A stretch of DNA of 64,000 nucleotides from Balaenoptera acutorostrata (lineage: Eukaryota > Chordata > Mammalia > Artiodactyla > Balaenopteridae), in contig NC_080082.1 in NCBI RefSeq assembly GCF_949987535.1, forward strand, positions 34,074,011 through 34,138,010. Reading direction: 5' to 3'. Positions within the stretch are counted from its first letter, which is position 1. Each line of letters begins with the position of its first letter. The translations under genes were made by a program, and so were the position numbers. Shown piece after piece: positions 22,480-33,319 of this stretch. The notes under the pieces were generated by a model that saw only the letters and a list, made by a program, of their open reading frames with translations, had not been told where the DNA came from and ran no database searches.

Positions 22480-22660
22480 CATTGTCTTTATAAAGAAAAG
22501 AGGCATATTCTCCGGAATGTTTCCGGAAGGACACGCAGTAGTAGTGGCTACTCTTGGGGAGCTGAGGAGCCGTCCCTCCAGCTGTCCAGCTTTCTAGACT
22601 GTTTGGATTTTGTATTATCTCTCTTCTTTCTCTTTCTTAAACCGAGAACAGGCAATGTTT
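22480..22660 (+). repeat. Possible L1 3-prime remnant
   Basis: TCTTTATAAAGAAAAGAGGC and TTCTAGACTGTTTGGATTTTGTATTATC are consistent with an old L1 3-prime end. The adjoining short SINE (22698) inserted next to or into it. Confidence 0.4.
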
Positions 22661-22811
22661 TTTTTGTTGTTGTTTTTGTTTTGGGTTTTTTTCCTTTTTT
22701 TTGGCCACGCTACACGGCTTGCAGGATCTTAGCTCCCTGACGAGGGATCAAACCCGTGCCCCCTACGGAGGAAGCGCAGAGTCCTAACCACTGAACCACC
22801 AGGGAATTCCC
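22657..22811 (-). mobile_element. Short CHR/BovtA-like tRNA SINE, antisense
   Basis: The antisense tRNA-type head starts at GGGAATTCCCTGGTGG read from 22811. It has the A box (GGTTCAGTGG) and B box (GGTTTGATCCC) in a decayed form, and the body ends at GCGTGGCCAAAA near 22700. A T-rich tail lies at 22657-22702. It is only about 115 bp, lacking the 200-bp 3-prime extension of the other copies. A decayed duplication (GCAATGTTTTT against GCGACGTTTTT) flanks it. Confidence 0.75.
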
Positions 22812-22879
22812 TACATGCGACGTTTTTCTATTAGAAAGAAATTAAAATTTGAAATTAAACTTGTTCCATGAAGAAGAAT

Positions 22880-23945
22880 GACGCAGCTCCCCTGCCTACT
22901 TGACAGCTCCATCAAGCCGCTGGGCCAGCATCTCAGACCTCACGTGTCCCAGCCCTGCCCCCGATTTCTTCCCTGTGTCCAACTGGGGCAGCTTCCTTCT
23001 TCCTGTTGCTCAGGCCAGAAATCCGGGAGTCATCCTGCCACGTCTCTTCCAATCCTTCTGTTCAATCCACCGTACATCCTGTTGGCTCTACCTTCAAAAG
23101 GTACCCTGACACCAGGTCCTCACCTCCTCCACATCCACCCCGTGCTCCAGGCCATGCAGAGAGGCCGTCCTCCCTCGCCAGGATGATGACGATCATTTTC
23201 TATTCTCTGCACCCACCTCCCACCCCATTCTCCAAGTCCTCCTAATGCCCCGCAAAGCCCCACCTAATCTGTCGCATCACCTCCCTACCCTCATCTGTTA
23301 CTTCTCCTGTCACTCTGCCCCAGCCACCCAGGCCCCCTTGCTGTTGCTCAAACATGCTCGGCACTACCTCAGGGCCTTTGTACTTGCTGTTCCCTCTGCC
23401 TGGAATTCTTTTGCCAAATATCCCGTCCTCCCACCCCTCCTTCACATTTTCATCACCATCACCTCATCACGTGGGTGAGGTCTTCCAAATCCCCCTATTT
23501 ATTTATTTGTTTGTTTGTTTGTTTTTGGCTGCATTGGGTCTTTGTTGCAGCGTGCGGGCTTTCTCTAATTGTGGCGAGCAGGGGCTACTCTTCATTGCAG
23601 TGTGCGGGCTTCTCATTGCCATGGCTTCTCTTTATTGCAGAGCACTGGCTCTAGGCACACGGGCTTCAGTAGTTGTGGCATGCAAGCTCAGTAGTTGTGG
23701 CGCACGGGCTTAGTTGTTCCGTGGCTTGTGGGATCTTCCCGGACCAGGGCTCGAACCCATGTCCCCTGCATTGGCAGGCAGATTCTTAACCACTGTGCCA
23801 CCAGGGAAGTCCCAAACCCCCCTATTTAAAATTGCAGCGCCCCCTCCACCCCCTCACCCTCTTCCCTGCCTCGGTTTTCTCTGGGGCACTTACCACCATC
23901 TGACACACACATCAGTGCCTGACAGGAGGCGTGCAACGAATACGT
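22880..23945 (+). repeat. L2 LINE, 3-prime region, split by a SINE
   Basis: L2 phrases run in order: TGTGTCCAACTGGGGCAGC, TCCGGGAGTCATCC, TTCTGTTCAATCCACCGTAC, then TACCTCAGGGCCTTTGTACTTGCTGTTCCCTCTGCCTGGAATTC near 23370. After the SINE come CTATTTAAAATTGC and CACTTACCACCATCTGACACACA. The L2 is interrupted at 23487-23828. Confidence 0.85.
23487..23828 (-). mobile_element. CHR-type tRNA SINE inside L2
   Basis: A 15-bp target-site duplication with one mismatch (AAATCCCCCTATTTA at 23487-23501, AAACCCCCCTATTTA at 23814-23828) flanks it. The antisense head ends at CCACCAGGGAAGTCCC. The tail is decayed (TTTG)n at 23506-23527. It carries the older diagnostic wording (GGCGAGCAGGGGCTACTCTTC, GCAGAGCACTGGCTCTAGG). 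It splits an L2 at exactly the duplicated site, so it is younger than the L2. Confidence 0.9.
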
Positions 23946-24290
23946 GTTGACGACTAAACGCGGCTCTGTATTTACTGACTCAGAAAGACATTCCCCGCAT
24001 TTTCTTGAAAGAGAAAAGCACTTGCCAAAGAGCAGAGAGAACCCGACTGCATCTGCTAAAATTATCTGCATGTGTTTCCATGCAATGTAGTCAGAGAGAC
24101 CCATCTGGAGAGACGGGCACCAGAACGTTCCCAGAGGTTTGTTCCTGGGTGCCGGATTCAAGGTCGTCAGTTGTTTGCCATCAACGTGCATGAGGACTTC
24201 TACGATCAGAAGTAATAAATAGCAAGGCATTTGGAAGAAAGCACATGAAAGCAAACAAAAATGGGCGCGCGAGCCGGTTCTAGAAGGACT
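23946..24290. promoter_or_regulatory. Candidate conserved noncoding block
   Basis: Repeat-free and well-mixed sequence with words such as AAGCACTTGCCAAAGAGCAG, TTATCTGCATGTGTTTCC and CATCAACGTGCATGAGG. A 209-codon minus-strand frame crosses it but has no domain. No splice-supported exon. Confidence 0.25.
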
Positions 24291-24299
24291 GGTACACGG

Positions 24300-25010
24300 A
24301 AGTGTGCCAGCAGCGTCCTGGCCCCAGCAGATGGTGAGGTTTGCAACTCTCCAGTGAACTGGGTGGTTTTCTGGTCCTAGCTGGGAGGGAAGGTGGAGGC
24401 GCTGGGCTTCTCTGCACCCCAGACCCCACCGCTCCCTTCCCCAGCCACGCCACACTCACCCACCATGAAGAGACCATTGCCAGAAAACCGCCACTTCCCA
24501 CTGCCTTAGGCTGCGCACACATAGGAAGCCGAGGGGCTGGCAAGACCCCTCTTTGTGGTCATGTAATGCAGACAAGGCTTTGATTCCAGAAATGGCATGA
24601 GGCCAGCTGAGCATGTCAAACTGGGCTGTCACTGGGAGTGGGGGAGGGTGGCAGCTCCCTCCTCCCAACCCAACCACTGAACACCAAATTCTGCTGTTTC
24701 CATTCTCAGGCAAGGAAGGGAGGGCAGGAGGGAGGGAGGGAAAAATGTAGGTTTGGGGGATCAGGAGGGCAGCCCCCGCTGGTCTGGTCAGCAACCCACG
24801 TCTAGGACTACTGTCGCTACAGAGTGGTCCTCTGGGAAGTCCACGGAGGTCTGGAAGATGCTGTGTGGCCAGCATTCAAGGTCTGAGGATGCTTTTGGGT
24901 CTGGGGACAAGAAGGCATCCACGGCAGTCACTTCATCCATCACACCTGTACCTTGTTCCTCTGCAGCCTTTGGGTCTTCTGACTCACCCAACAACCCTGG
25001 GAGGTCAGTA
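24300..25010. other. Unique noncoding sequence
   Basis: No exon or repeat recognised. Positions 24715-24743 are a G-rich run (GGGAGGGCAGGAGGGAGGGAGGG) that could form a G-quadruplex. Confidence 0.4.
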
Positions 25011-25430
25011 AGGGAGCTATCACCCCCTTTTACAGATGAGGAGACTGAGGCTCTGGGAGAGGCGGTGAGAACGTGAGCAGTTGGGAGGTACAGGACCTCC
25101 TGGGAGGAAGGCTCTCGGGACAGGACACCTGGTGTGTGCCTGTGTGTAGCGAGAGAGAAGCCTGCAACACACACACACACACACACAGCCTCCTGGACCA
25201 CAGGTGTTGGAGCCAGACTGGAACCCTCATTCAGAAAGGTCCAAACCCCTCTAAGAATGTCCCCCCAGAAAAACTCCATACAGATAAAATTGCACATTGA
25301 ACCTTTTTGCGAACTTTAGGTTAAGAACTCTCAGAGTACAGATGGAGAAACTGAGGCCTCAAAAAGTGACAGGATTTGCCCAGAGTCACAAAGCTGAAGA
25401 GTGGCAGAGCCATGATCAGATCCAGAGCAT
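25010..25430. repeat. Antisense MIR pieces and a CA repeat
   Basis: Positions 25020-25075 read TTTTACAGATGAGGAGACTGAGGCTCTGGGAGAGG, an antisense MIR core. Positions 25167-25189 are (AC)n. Positions 25335-25430 are another antisense MIR (GATGGAGAAACTGAGGCC, CAGAGTCACAAAGCTGAAGAG). Confidence 0.75.
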
Positions 25431-26637
25431 CCAAAACCAGCAGCAAAAGAGGCAGCAAAAGATCAGCCCCCACAGGGGCCAGAAATAAAGACCAGAGCCC
25501 CTCAACTCCACCGGAGGCCGGGGAGTGAGCATTTCCGTGAGCCAGGTTCCATGGTCCATGTAGTTTGGGGAAGATCCTGGGTTCTGCTGGGGAACTTCTC
25601 AAGCCTTTATAGACTATTTGCATTAGGAACCCCCTCAAGGTGTCCACCACATGCGGGATTTCCCTGACTTCTCTAGATCCTTGGATGTAGGCTCACCTCT
25701 CAGTCTCTTTTACCCCCCAACCCTCTCCTCCACTGTGCAGTCCCCGCCATCAGCCCACACCTGGGAGGTTTCTTCAGAGAACAGCCCTAGGGCTTTGTCT
25801 GTGGGGTCAAAGAACCCCAAACCCCACAGCCCGCCCCCACCAGGTAGCCCTGCGCCAGTGACCGCCTGGAGCAGAATGAAAGCCCAGCTTCCACACCTCC
25901 AGTGGGGACTGACTCTGAGCCACAGTTTATAGTCCAGAGCTCCCCACAGGGTCAGGCTAAAACCAAGACTTTGCCTGCAATTGCACCTTGCTTGCCTTCT
26001 TCCCCTTCTCTGCCCTGTCTCCTCCCCTCCCGTACTGGTCTGTCCTGGGAGTGACAGAGAACAGGCCTCCATGAATCACTGGCACACAATCCTCGTCTCA
26101 GGCTCTGCTTCCGTGGTACCTGTGGACCTAAGCCATCTCTCCACTGAACTACCTGGGTAGTTGGAGGAATCCTGACACATTTGGTGAATTCACACAGAGC
26201 AGACAGGCCTGTTAGTCTCGGACAAAGGCATCACCCCATGGCCAGGCCAGCAAGGTCAAGTACCAGGGGCCTTAATGTCAGGGTTCAGACTTGAGTGGCA
26301 GGTAGGTGAGGGCAGACATTTTTTTCCCACCCTCTACCCACCCCACCCCCACTTCAAGAAAGCCTCCCCTTCTTTGAGGCCTAATTCAAGTACTGGGAGC
26401 CCTCTCTGAGCACCTCACCCCCCAGGACTTCTCTTGCTGACTACCCACAGCTCTCAGGGCAGCCTTCACAGATGGTGCCTTCAGGGGGAGTCCAAGGCTG
26501 AAGGAAAGCTCTTCGTCCCTTTCATCACCTCTGCACTGGGCACCTGTGACTTGAACCACCTCCCCCACTCCCCTCAGCATCCACTCCTCCTTCTTCTGGC
26601 AACACTCTGATTTTCTTTGGAGAGGCACGCCTCCATA
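25431..26637. other. Unique noncoding sequence
   Basis: About 1.2 kb in which I recognise only weak L2-like wording at 26340-26410. No supported exon. Confidence 0.4.
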
Positions 26638-26822
26638 GGCTCGCCAGATTTCACAAATAAAAACACATGACCCTCAGTGAAACTCGAATCTCAGATTCAA
26701 TAATTGTTTCGTATAAGTATGTACCATGCAGTATTGGGGATATACTTATATTTTTTAAAATGTGTTGTTTATCTGAAATTTAAATTGAACTGGGCACCCT
26801 ATATTTTATCTGGAAACCCTAC
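26638..26822. mobile_element. Palindromic MITE
   Basis: The left arm reads CGCCAGATTTCACAAATAAAAACACATGACC and the right arm mirrors it as GGGCACCCTATATTTTATCTGGAAACC. Central arms (GTATAAGTATGTACCATGCA and GGGGATATACTTATA) are also inverted copies. The element is nearly one long inverted repeat, as in the MER53-type hAT family. The subfamily name is from memory and uncertain. Confidence 0.7.
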
Positions 26823-26849
26823 CCCTCCACCATTTTCATCCAAGAGGTG

Positions 26850-27300
26850 TGGACAGGGCTGATTTCTCCCCCTAACCCAACAAGAATGGACACATGTCCC
26901 AGGCCCGACCAATGAGAACTCTGCACATCCCTGGCCACAGGGATTGGCCAAGGCTGGGCACATGACCCAGGAAGGCCAGAGAGATGTTCTGGGATTGCCC
27001 AGAATATCTGCTCTCTTTCTGGTGACATTAATGAGATGTGAGGGTAGGGATCTGACACTGAGGAAAACATTTTACCTCCTCACAGGGAGAGTCTGTCTAA
27101 GAAAAAAGCCATCACAGAGGAAGAGAGAACCAGGAGGTGAAACAAAAGAAAACGTGTCCTGACAACATTGTCTGAGCACCTGGATCAAACTATGCCTGAA
27201 GCTAGTGCTTCCCCTAGACTTTCAGTTACATGAGCCACTAAATTTCCCCTTTTTGCTTAAGCCAGTTTGAGCTTGTTTTCTGTCATGAATGAGTCCTGCT
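26850..27300 (+). repeat. LTR-like dispersed repeat, MaLR/ERVL type
   Basis: Reads GACCAATGAGAACTCTGC, CACAGGGATTGGCCAAGGC, GGGAGAGTCTGTCTAAGAAAAAAGCC. It closes with ACATGAGCCACTAAATTTCCCC, then GCTTAAGCCAGTTTGAGCTTG. This is an ordinary old LTR 3-prime signature, and no internal retroviral sequence is attached. A related copy is at 50885-51265. Confidence 0.55.
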
Positions 27301-27394
27301 CAATTCAGCCTCCTCTCACCCTACCCACCCCTGGCACAATGCTGGGCACACAGCCCATGATCAGAGAGTATTTCAGTTGCATATGTCTGTAACT

Positions 27395-27600
27395 TTACAC
27401 CTTACTGTGCAAGGTTGTGTGGGATTATGGGAAAGCCTGGGCTTTCAAGTCAGGCAGGCTCACTTCCCATCCCAGCTCTGTCCCATCCTCATTCCAGGGC
27501 CTTGCACAAATAACTCAAGTCTCATGAGCCTCAGTTTCCTCATCTGTAAAACAAAGATACTAGTACCTATACATGCCATGCCCATATAATTTCACTGCCC
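27395..27600 (+). repeat. MIR SINE
   Basis: GTCAGGCAGGCTCACTTCC, then CCTTGCACAAATAACTCAAGTCTCATGAGCCTCAGTTTCCTCATCTGTAAAAC. Confidence 0.8.
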
Positions 27601-27729
27601 AAACCAGGACACTTTTGAGAGTGAAAGGGGGCAATTTTAAGAACCAGGCCAGGACAATTGGAGTGGTTGGAACTGTCTTGGGTAGACAGGCCAGTGGTAG
27701 CCTGACCTACAGCTGACCTTACCCACCTC

Positions 27730-28085
27730 CACCTGACCCACGGTCAACGCCTTCCCTCCTGTGCACCCTCCCCTCTGCCCAGGACACTCCCCCCACTCTC
27801 TCCTTCTAGCTACTTCTGCCTCATCTTTAACATCCCCTCTTGGAGAAGCTACCCTGAGGCCTCCAGACTCAGTATGGTCCCCCACTCTGTGTCCCCCGGC
27901 CATCTGTGACGCCCTCGTTGTCCTTAGTGGTCTGTATGACTACTACTTGTGGATGGCCAGTCTCCCCTCGTGGCTAAACCCATCAAGGTCAGGGACTGTA
28001 CATTTCTTCCTCATTACTGAAGGCCCTACAGACCTGGCACAGTGCCTGGAACACATAAAAAGACAGCCAAAAAAGTAAACAGCTA
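27730..28085 (+). repeat. L2 LINE, 3-prime end
   Basis: TTGGAGAAGCTACCCTGAGG, CATCAAGGTCAGGGACTGTACATTTCTTCC and CAGACCTGGCACAGTGCCTGGAACACA are successive L2 3-prime landmarks. Confidence 0.7.
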
Positions 28086-28149
28086 ACCCTCCTTTTCCTC
28101 CTCTCTGCAGATCCTGTATTTTCTCTGCGTTGATAAAACCATCCTGGGT

Positions 28150-28640
28150 GAGATGTCAAGCAGGGCCAAATGGGACTAGGACCACGGAGTAGGGAGGGTG
28201 TGGGGCAGGGGCACGGCCTACCCCCAGCCGGCCAGGACATGCTAATAATGATCTCAGAGCCAGTGACTCTGGGGACAGCAGTCCCAGGAGGCCCCGCCCA
28301 GCTCGGCAGCCCCTAGGCGGTGGCGGCGGCAGCTCACTGGCCCTGCGACAGCTTTCACTGATCTGGGGCCAGCGTGGACTGGACCTAGGCCGGTTGCCTA
28401 TTCCAGAAATCCAGCCCTGGCTCCTGTTCAAAACACAGGCCCGGCGTCTCCCTGCAGCCCCGGCCAGCTCTGTCCTCGGCAGCGGCCGCCAAGTCGCTGC
28501 CCAGAATGCAAACTGGGCAGGTGCAAAGGGCCTCTCCAACCAGGGACCAAGGCCGTGACATCGCACACACAGCCCGGACTGTTCCGCTCATGAGCAGATG
28601 GCGTCCCCTGGGGCTGCTCAGCCCCTTCCCACACAGCAAT
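28150..28640. promoter_or_regulatory. GC-rich, CpG-containing element
   Basis: Locally raised GC with clustered CpGs (GGCGGTGGCGGCGGCAGC at 28316, GGCAGCGGCCGCCAAGTCGC at 28480), in otherwise repeat-rich surroundings. It is below what I would call a full CpG island. It could be an alternative promoter or enhancer, though no TATA or adjacent first exon is evident. Minus-strand frames of 94-136 codons are likely a by-product of the GC bias. Confidence 0.3.
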
Positions 28641-28739
28641 CCAGACCTACCCTGGGGCAGCCTCCTCACTGATTTCTTGGTCCAGCCAGGCTCCCAGCCT
28701 GAGGTCAGCTACCTGGAGAACACGGCCACACTAGCTCCT

Positions 28740-28990
28740 TGACTCAACCCCGTTCAGGTGGCACAGCAGCGCTTTATTTTCACAGGCTCCCTCTCCCTGC
28801 TCTACAGCCCTCAATGGCTCCCTGTTCCTGACCAACTCAAATCCTGCTGTAGTCTTGCCCTACCTTCCCAGTCCTGCTCACTGGGAGACAAGTGGTTACG
28901 GGCGTGGGGGGGATACTAGCCTGGGAGCTGTGCATTCTGCCTCAGTTTCCCCATTTGTACAAAGGGGGCTCCAACAGTCCATGATTCCAT
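28740..28990 (+). repeat. L2 and MIR fragments
   Basis: CTACAGCCCTCAATGGCTCCCTG is L2-like. TCTGCCTCAGTTTCCCCATTTGTACAAAGG near 28940 is a MIR core. Confidence 0.55.
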
Positions 28991-29425
28991 GGGCTCACGA
29001 TAGGGCCCATCCAGCCAGGCCCTGACCTCCGTCCTTCCTCTGCTCTTCAGGCCACCACGAAGGGCTACTGTCCACTTGCAAAGCCACTGGTCAGCTCTCA
29101 GGAGCAAAAGTGCCTTGAGGAGAAGGAAGGAGATCTGTGGGATCTGAATGCTTCCCTCAATCAGATTCTGGATCAGCCCAGCACGTAGCTCCCCCAGCCC
29201 CACATATCCTGCCCCAGGAGTGAGAAATGGACAGCTCACAGACTGAGAAACAGCAAGCACATGAAACACCCAAGGCAGGACCCCAGCAGCTCAGCCTACG
29301 TGCACCTCAAAAAATAATACTTATCAAGGTTAATCTCACAATAGGTTGAGTCCTAATGGCCACGAGCTCAGACGGTGTCACAGGTACCAGCAGCATCACT
29401 GAGTGGGGTGCGGCCCAGATTCTGG
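28991..29425. other. Unique noncoding sequence
   Basis: Nothing recognised; one chance minus-strand frame of 117 codons. Confidence 0.4.
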
Positions 29426-29429
29426 CCCA

Positions 29430-29670
29430 GTCTTCCCCAGGTTTGGGTCTTGGCTCTGTCACCTACCAGCTGTGTGATGCTGGGCAAGTTGTTACCTTCT
29501 CTGTGCCTCCGTTATCACCTTTGAATTATAGGGAAATAATAATACCTACCTCAGGCAGTCACTGTGGTGATTAAATTCAGTAATATTTGTAAAGTACTTA
29601 AAACTGTGCCTGGCTCATCAGAAGCTCTTATATAAAGGTTTGTTCAATAAATAAAACTAAAGATTACAAT
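29430..29670 (+). repeat. MIR SINE, near full length
   Basis: Runs from GGTCTTGGCTCTGTCACCTACCAGCTGTGTGATGCTGGGCAAGTTG through AATAATAATACCTACCTCAGGC to AAGTACTTAAAACTGTGCCTGGCTCATC. Confidence 0.9.
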
Positions 29671-30270
29671 AAAATACATAAAGAGGTACTCGTCATAGAA
29701 AAGAAGGACGATTCCCCTCCCCACCAAAAGGGATGACTGTTTGTGAATATCTTTAGTATTGGTTGGCTTTGACGTATAGGAAGGTATAAATGTCCGTGGA
29801 TAATTTTGCTTCTTCCGTTGGGTGTATGCCAGCCTTACATGAGGTACTGATATGTTCTTGTATTATCTGTACAAGCACAAAAGGATCGATATGGGGAGAT
29901 GAGGTTGGGCCCAACAGTCCTGGAAAAGGTTGGGCCTCTTCCAGAAACAGGAAGGCTAGACTGGCAGGAGAGGTTACTTATAATGCCAGGGTCAAAAGAG
30001 GGATCCCACGTGAGCCATCTGCGCAATCCCTTTACAGGGGAGCAGGAACGGCCCAGACTGCAGTCACCACCTCCCAGATGAACCCTCAAGGTAGCTCCAC
30101 TAATTACAGGATGGTGCTAGCAAGGCAGAGCCCTGCCTTCATAGCGCCCCTGACCTGGCTGATATTCCGCAAGGCTAGGGGAGGGGCCTGCAAGCCCCGG
30201 CCACAAGGGGCTTCTGCCACACAGCGCTACTGGGCACACTGGACTGCAGAAACGCAAAATCAAACAAAAC
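29671..30270. other. Unassigned noncoding sequence
   Basis: Partly AT-rich, possibly old retroelement derived (29700-29800). A 169-codon plus-strand frame at 29790-30299 has no recognisable domain. No supported exon. Confidence 0.4.
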
Positions 30271-30274
30271 CCCA

Positions 30275-31075
30275 GGAGTTTCTTGTAGGCAGCCCATAGT
30301 TTCTTTGTTTTTTGTTTGTTTGTTTGTTTTTTTAATCCATTCAGCTACTCTGTGTCTTTCAACTGAGGAGTTTAATCCATTTACATTTAAAGTAACTATC
30401 AAAAGGGAAGGATTCACTATTGCCATTTTGTTTCCTGTTTTCTGTTAGTCTTACAGTTCTTTTGCCCATCTTTTCCCCTCTTGCTGTCCTCTTTCCTGTT
30501 TTGTTGAATTTTTGTGTGAATTTTTGTATTGTTATGCTTGTACTCCTTTGTCTTTTTTCTTTTGTGTAGCTCCTCTGGGTATTTTCTTTGCGGTTACCAG
30601 AGGGCTTACATAGAATATCTCAGTTATAACAGTTTATTTTAAGTTGCTGAAAACTCAAGCATACAAAAACTCAACACTTCCCCCACCACCACCACACTTA
30701 ACATTGTGGTTGTTACAATTTACATCTATTTATATTGTGTATCTATTAATATATTTTCTAGTGATAGGTATTTTTAATACTTTGTCTTATAACTTCTGTA
30801 CTGGAATAATTTAAAGTGACTTACCCACTGTCATTACAGTATTCTGTATTTGGCTATGTATTTATCTTTCCCAATGAGTTTTATACTTTCTTATGCTATG
30901 GTGTCACTGTTGAAGGATTCCTTTTAGCACTTCTTATAAGGCAAGTCTACTGGCCTCCCTCAGCTACTGTTTGTCTGGGAAGGATTTTATCTCTCCATCA
31001 TTTCTGATGAACAGTTTTGCTGGATATAGCATTCTTGGTTGACAGGGGTTTTTTCCCTTCAGCACTTTAAATATA
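30275..31075 (-). repeat. L1 LINE fragment, antisense, ORF1-ORF2 junction region
   Basis: The minus-strand translation near 30300-30420 gives IVTLNVNGLNS and RHRVAEWIKK, the start of L1 ORF2 (endonuclease domain N-terminus). A (TTTG)n-type insertion of about 25 bp (30303-30330) disrupts the frame. Upstream (30430-31075) is the inter-ORF and late ORF1 region in the order expected for old L1. It is a dead copy with many stops. Confidence 0.75.
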
Positions 31076-31084
31076 TCAAGATCT

Positions 31085-31600
31085 CAAAGATATATTAGCA
31101 TACCCATGTTCATCGCAGGACTATTCACAGTAGTTAAGATGCAGAAACGACCTAAATTTCCTTCAGTAGATGACTGGATAAAGAAAATGTAGTATATACA
31201 TACAACTGAATATTATTCGACCTTTAAAAAGAAGGAAATTCTGCAATATGCAACAACACAGATGAGCCACACATATGAACATTATGCTAAGTGAAATGTC
31301 AGTCACAGAAGGACAAATACTGCATGCTTCCACTTATATGAGGTACTTAAAATAGGCAAATTCAGAGAATCAAAGAGTGGAATGGTATTGCCAGGGGCTG
31401 GGGCAGGGGGAAAGGGGGAGCTGCTAATCAATGGCCATAAGGTTTCGGTAAAGCAAGATGAATGAGCTCTAGAGATTTGCTGTACAACACTGTACCTACA
31501 GTCAACAGAAATGTATGATTGGACACTTGAAAATGTGTTGAGGGTAGATCTCATGTTAACTGTTCTTACCACAATAAAATAAAAATTTAAAAATTTGTCT
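31085..31600 (+). repeat. L1 LINE 3-prime end, sense
   Basis: ACCCATGTTCATCGCAGGACTATTCACAGTAG, TGACTGGATAAAGAAAATGTAGTATATACATAC, ACTTATATGAGGTAC, TTGCCAGGGGCTGGGGCAG and ACCACAATAAAATAAAAA are successive L1M 3-prime landmarks. It ends in an A-rich tail near 31590. It abuts the antisense fragment at 30275-31075, so the two may be one insertion. Confidence 0.85.
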
Positions 31601-31902
31601 AGGGGCTTCCCTGGTGGCGCAGTGGTTAAGAATCCGCCTGCCAATGCAGGGGACACGGGTTCGAGCCCTGGTCCGGGAAGATCCCACATGCCGTGGAGCA
31701 ACTAAGCCCGTGCGCCACAACTACTGAGCCTGCGCTCTAGAGCTCACGAGCCACAAGTACTGAAGCCCATGCACCTAGAGCCCGAGATGCACAACGAAGA
31801 GTAGCCCCCGCTTGATGCAACTAGAGAAAGCCACGCGCAGCAACAAAGACCCAATGCAGCCAAAAATAAATAATAAATAAATTTTAAAAAAAAATTTGTC
31901 TA
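31589..31902 (+). mobile_element. CHR-type tRNA SINE in an L1 tail
   Basis: Perfect 13-bp duplication AAAAATTTGTCTA at 31589-31601 and 31890-31902. The body starts GGGGCTTCCCTGGTGGCGCAGTGG (A box about 31613) with B box GGTTCGAGCCC. The AAATAAATAATAAATAAA tail is at 31863-31881. It uses the older wording (CTCTAGAGCTCACGAGCCAC). It landed in the A-rich 3-prime tail of the L1, a classical endonuclease-preferred site. Confidence 0.93.
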
Positions 31903-32284
31903 AGGTATAAATAAATAAACAAATAAGAAAACCCCTTAAAAAGCCCTATTAAGCCACAGGTAAAGTTTAACATTTAAAAAGGAAGTGAATAAAGTTAACT
32001 GTTTGGTATACCTGGGTGACTGGTTCAAGGAGACTCATTTCCATATTCTCTCTACTTTGTGTATGATTGAAATTTTCTGTAATGAATACTTTTTGAGAGG
32101 TTGGGAGGAAGGGCAGCTTAGCCTGAAGACTAAGAACATGACTTTGAATCCTCCTGGGAGAAGAAGCCAGGCCCAAGGCTCACCAGGCATCAGTGAGTCA
32201 ACAACCAAGGTCCTGTGATGCTGGGTTCTGAGAAGATGCTAGATTTCTTTTAGGCACAGTGAGATCACAGCAAAGCAGGAGGGG
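31903..32284. other. Unassigned sequence, possibly old L1 tail
   Basis: AT-rich to about 32100 (ATTGAAATTTTCTGTAATGAATAC), which looks like LINE-derived sequence; the rest is unique. No exon. Confidence 0.4.
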
Positions 32285-32515
32285 CTAGATGTTGTGCGGC
32301 ACTGACTATGAGCCAGACACCATCCTAAGAGCTTCACACTGACTAACTCATTTAACCATCATAACAACCGTGAGGTAGACATTGCTACTTCCCCCTTTCT
32401 ACAGGTGAGGAAACTGAGGCCTGCAGTGGTTAAGAAACTTGAGCAAGTGGCTAAGAAGTGTCAGCCCAGGCCACGTGGTGCACGAGGCTCTGCTCTAACC
32501 ACCATACTGAACTGC
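32285..32515 (-). repeat. MIR SINE, antisense
   Basis: CTATGAGCCAGACACCATCCTAAGAGC, TTTCTACAGGTGAGGAAACTGAGGCC and GAGCAAGTGGCTAAGAAG. Confidence 0.85.
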
Positions 32516-33315
32516 TGTTCCATGTCAGCCCAGAGCAGATCGTGGTCCAGCAAGGTCAGATATAGAAACAACAATGGGTTAAAGCTGTAGCATCACCATA
32601 GCTTTGGAACAGATTTCATTTTAAGTGCAGAGAAAATTTGATAACTATGATATCCACTATTAGGGTATCTGATCTGTCATTCTACTGTCTACTCTCAGCC
32701 CCACTTGTTTATGGGAATTCAACTTGAAATCAGCATTTAAATCTTTAAGAAAAATTGGCTCCTCGCTTAGACATGTAAGTTGAATGAACTAAGCAGTAAA
32801 AGTATGAATGGGCGTAGGTGCCCCCTCTCCATGCACGCAAGTCATGGGGACATTAGGGAATCCCATCAGCACCAGGGTGCTGACCCATCACCCACACCGG
32901 GCCTGCTTCACTCACTACCCGCCTGAGTTGGCCACCCCTGCCCTGAGGAAATCTGCTCTATTGGACCCTCTGGGACTCCCTCTACTGATTCAGCTTTGGG
33001 CTTAGTCACATGACACATCCCAGGAGCAGAATGATGTCCAGAAGCAAGTCATGTCTCTCAGAGATCCTCAGGTTCTTTCAGATCCATCAAGATACATGCA
33101 AACTGCAGGACAATTTTTCCATAAATCACTAGTTCAGATTCAGAAGCCAGAAGACTAAAGCCATCTTGATATTCAAGATAATACTTTTTCCCCCCTACAC
33201 AATACAATGTTAGGTTGCATTAAGAGAAGTATTACCTCTGTATCATTGGAGGTGATGATTCTACTCTCACTAGAATAGGATAAACCCTGCCTAGACCCTT
33301 CATATGTGAAGAAAT
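32516..33315. other. Unique noncoding sequence
   Basis: About 800 bp with nothing recognised; AT-rich blocks at 32600-32790 and 33100-33230 might be decayed repeat. Confidence 0.4.
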
Positions 33316-33319
33316 GGGC

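Noticed and set aside
23826..24455. 209-codon minus-strand open frame
   Set aside because: Begins in L2-derived sequence and runs through unique noncoding DNA with no domain signature.
30175..30426. Minus-strand frame containing NVNGLNS and RHRVAEWIKK
   Set aside because: Recognised as decayed L1 ORF2, not a host gene.
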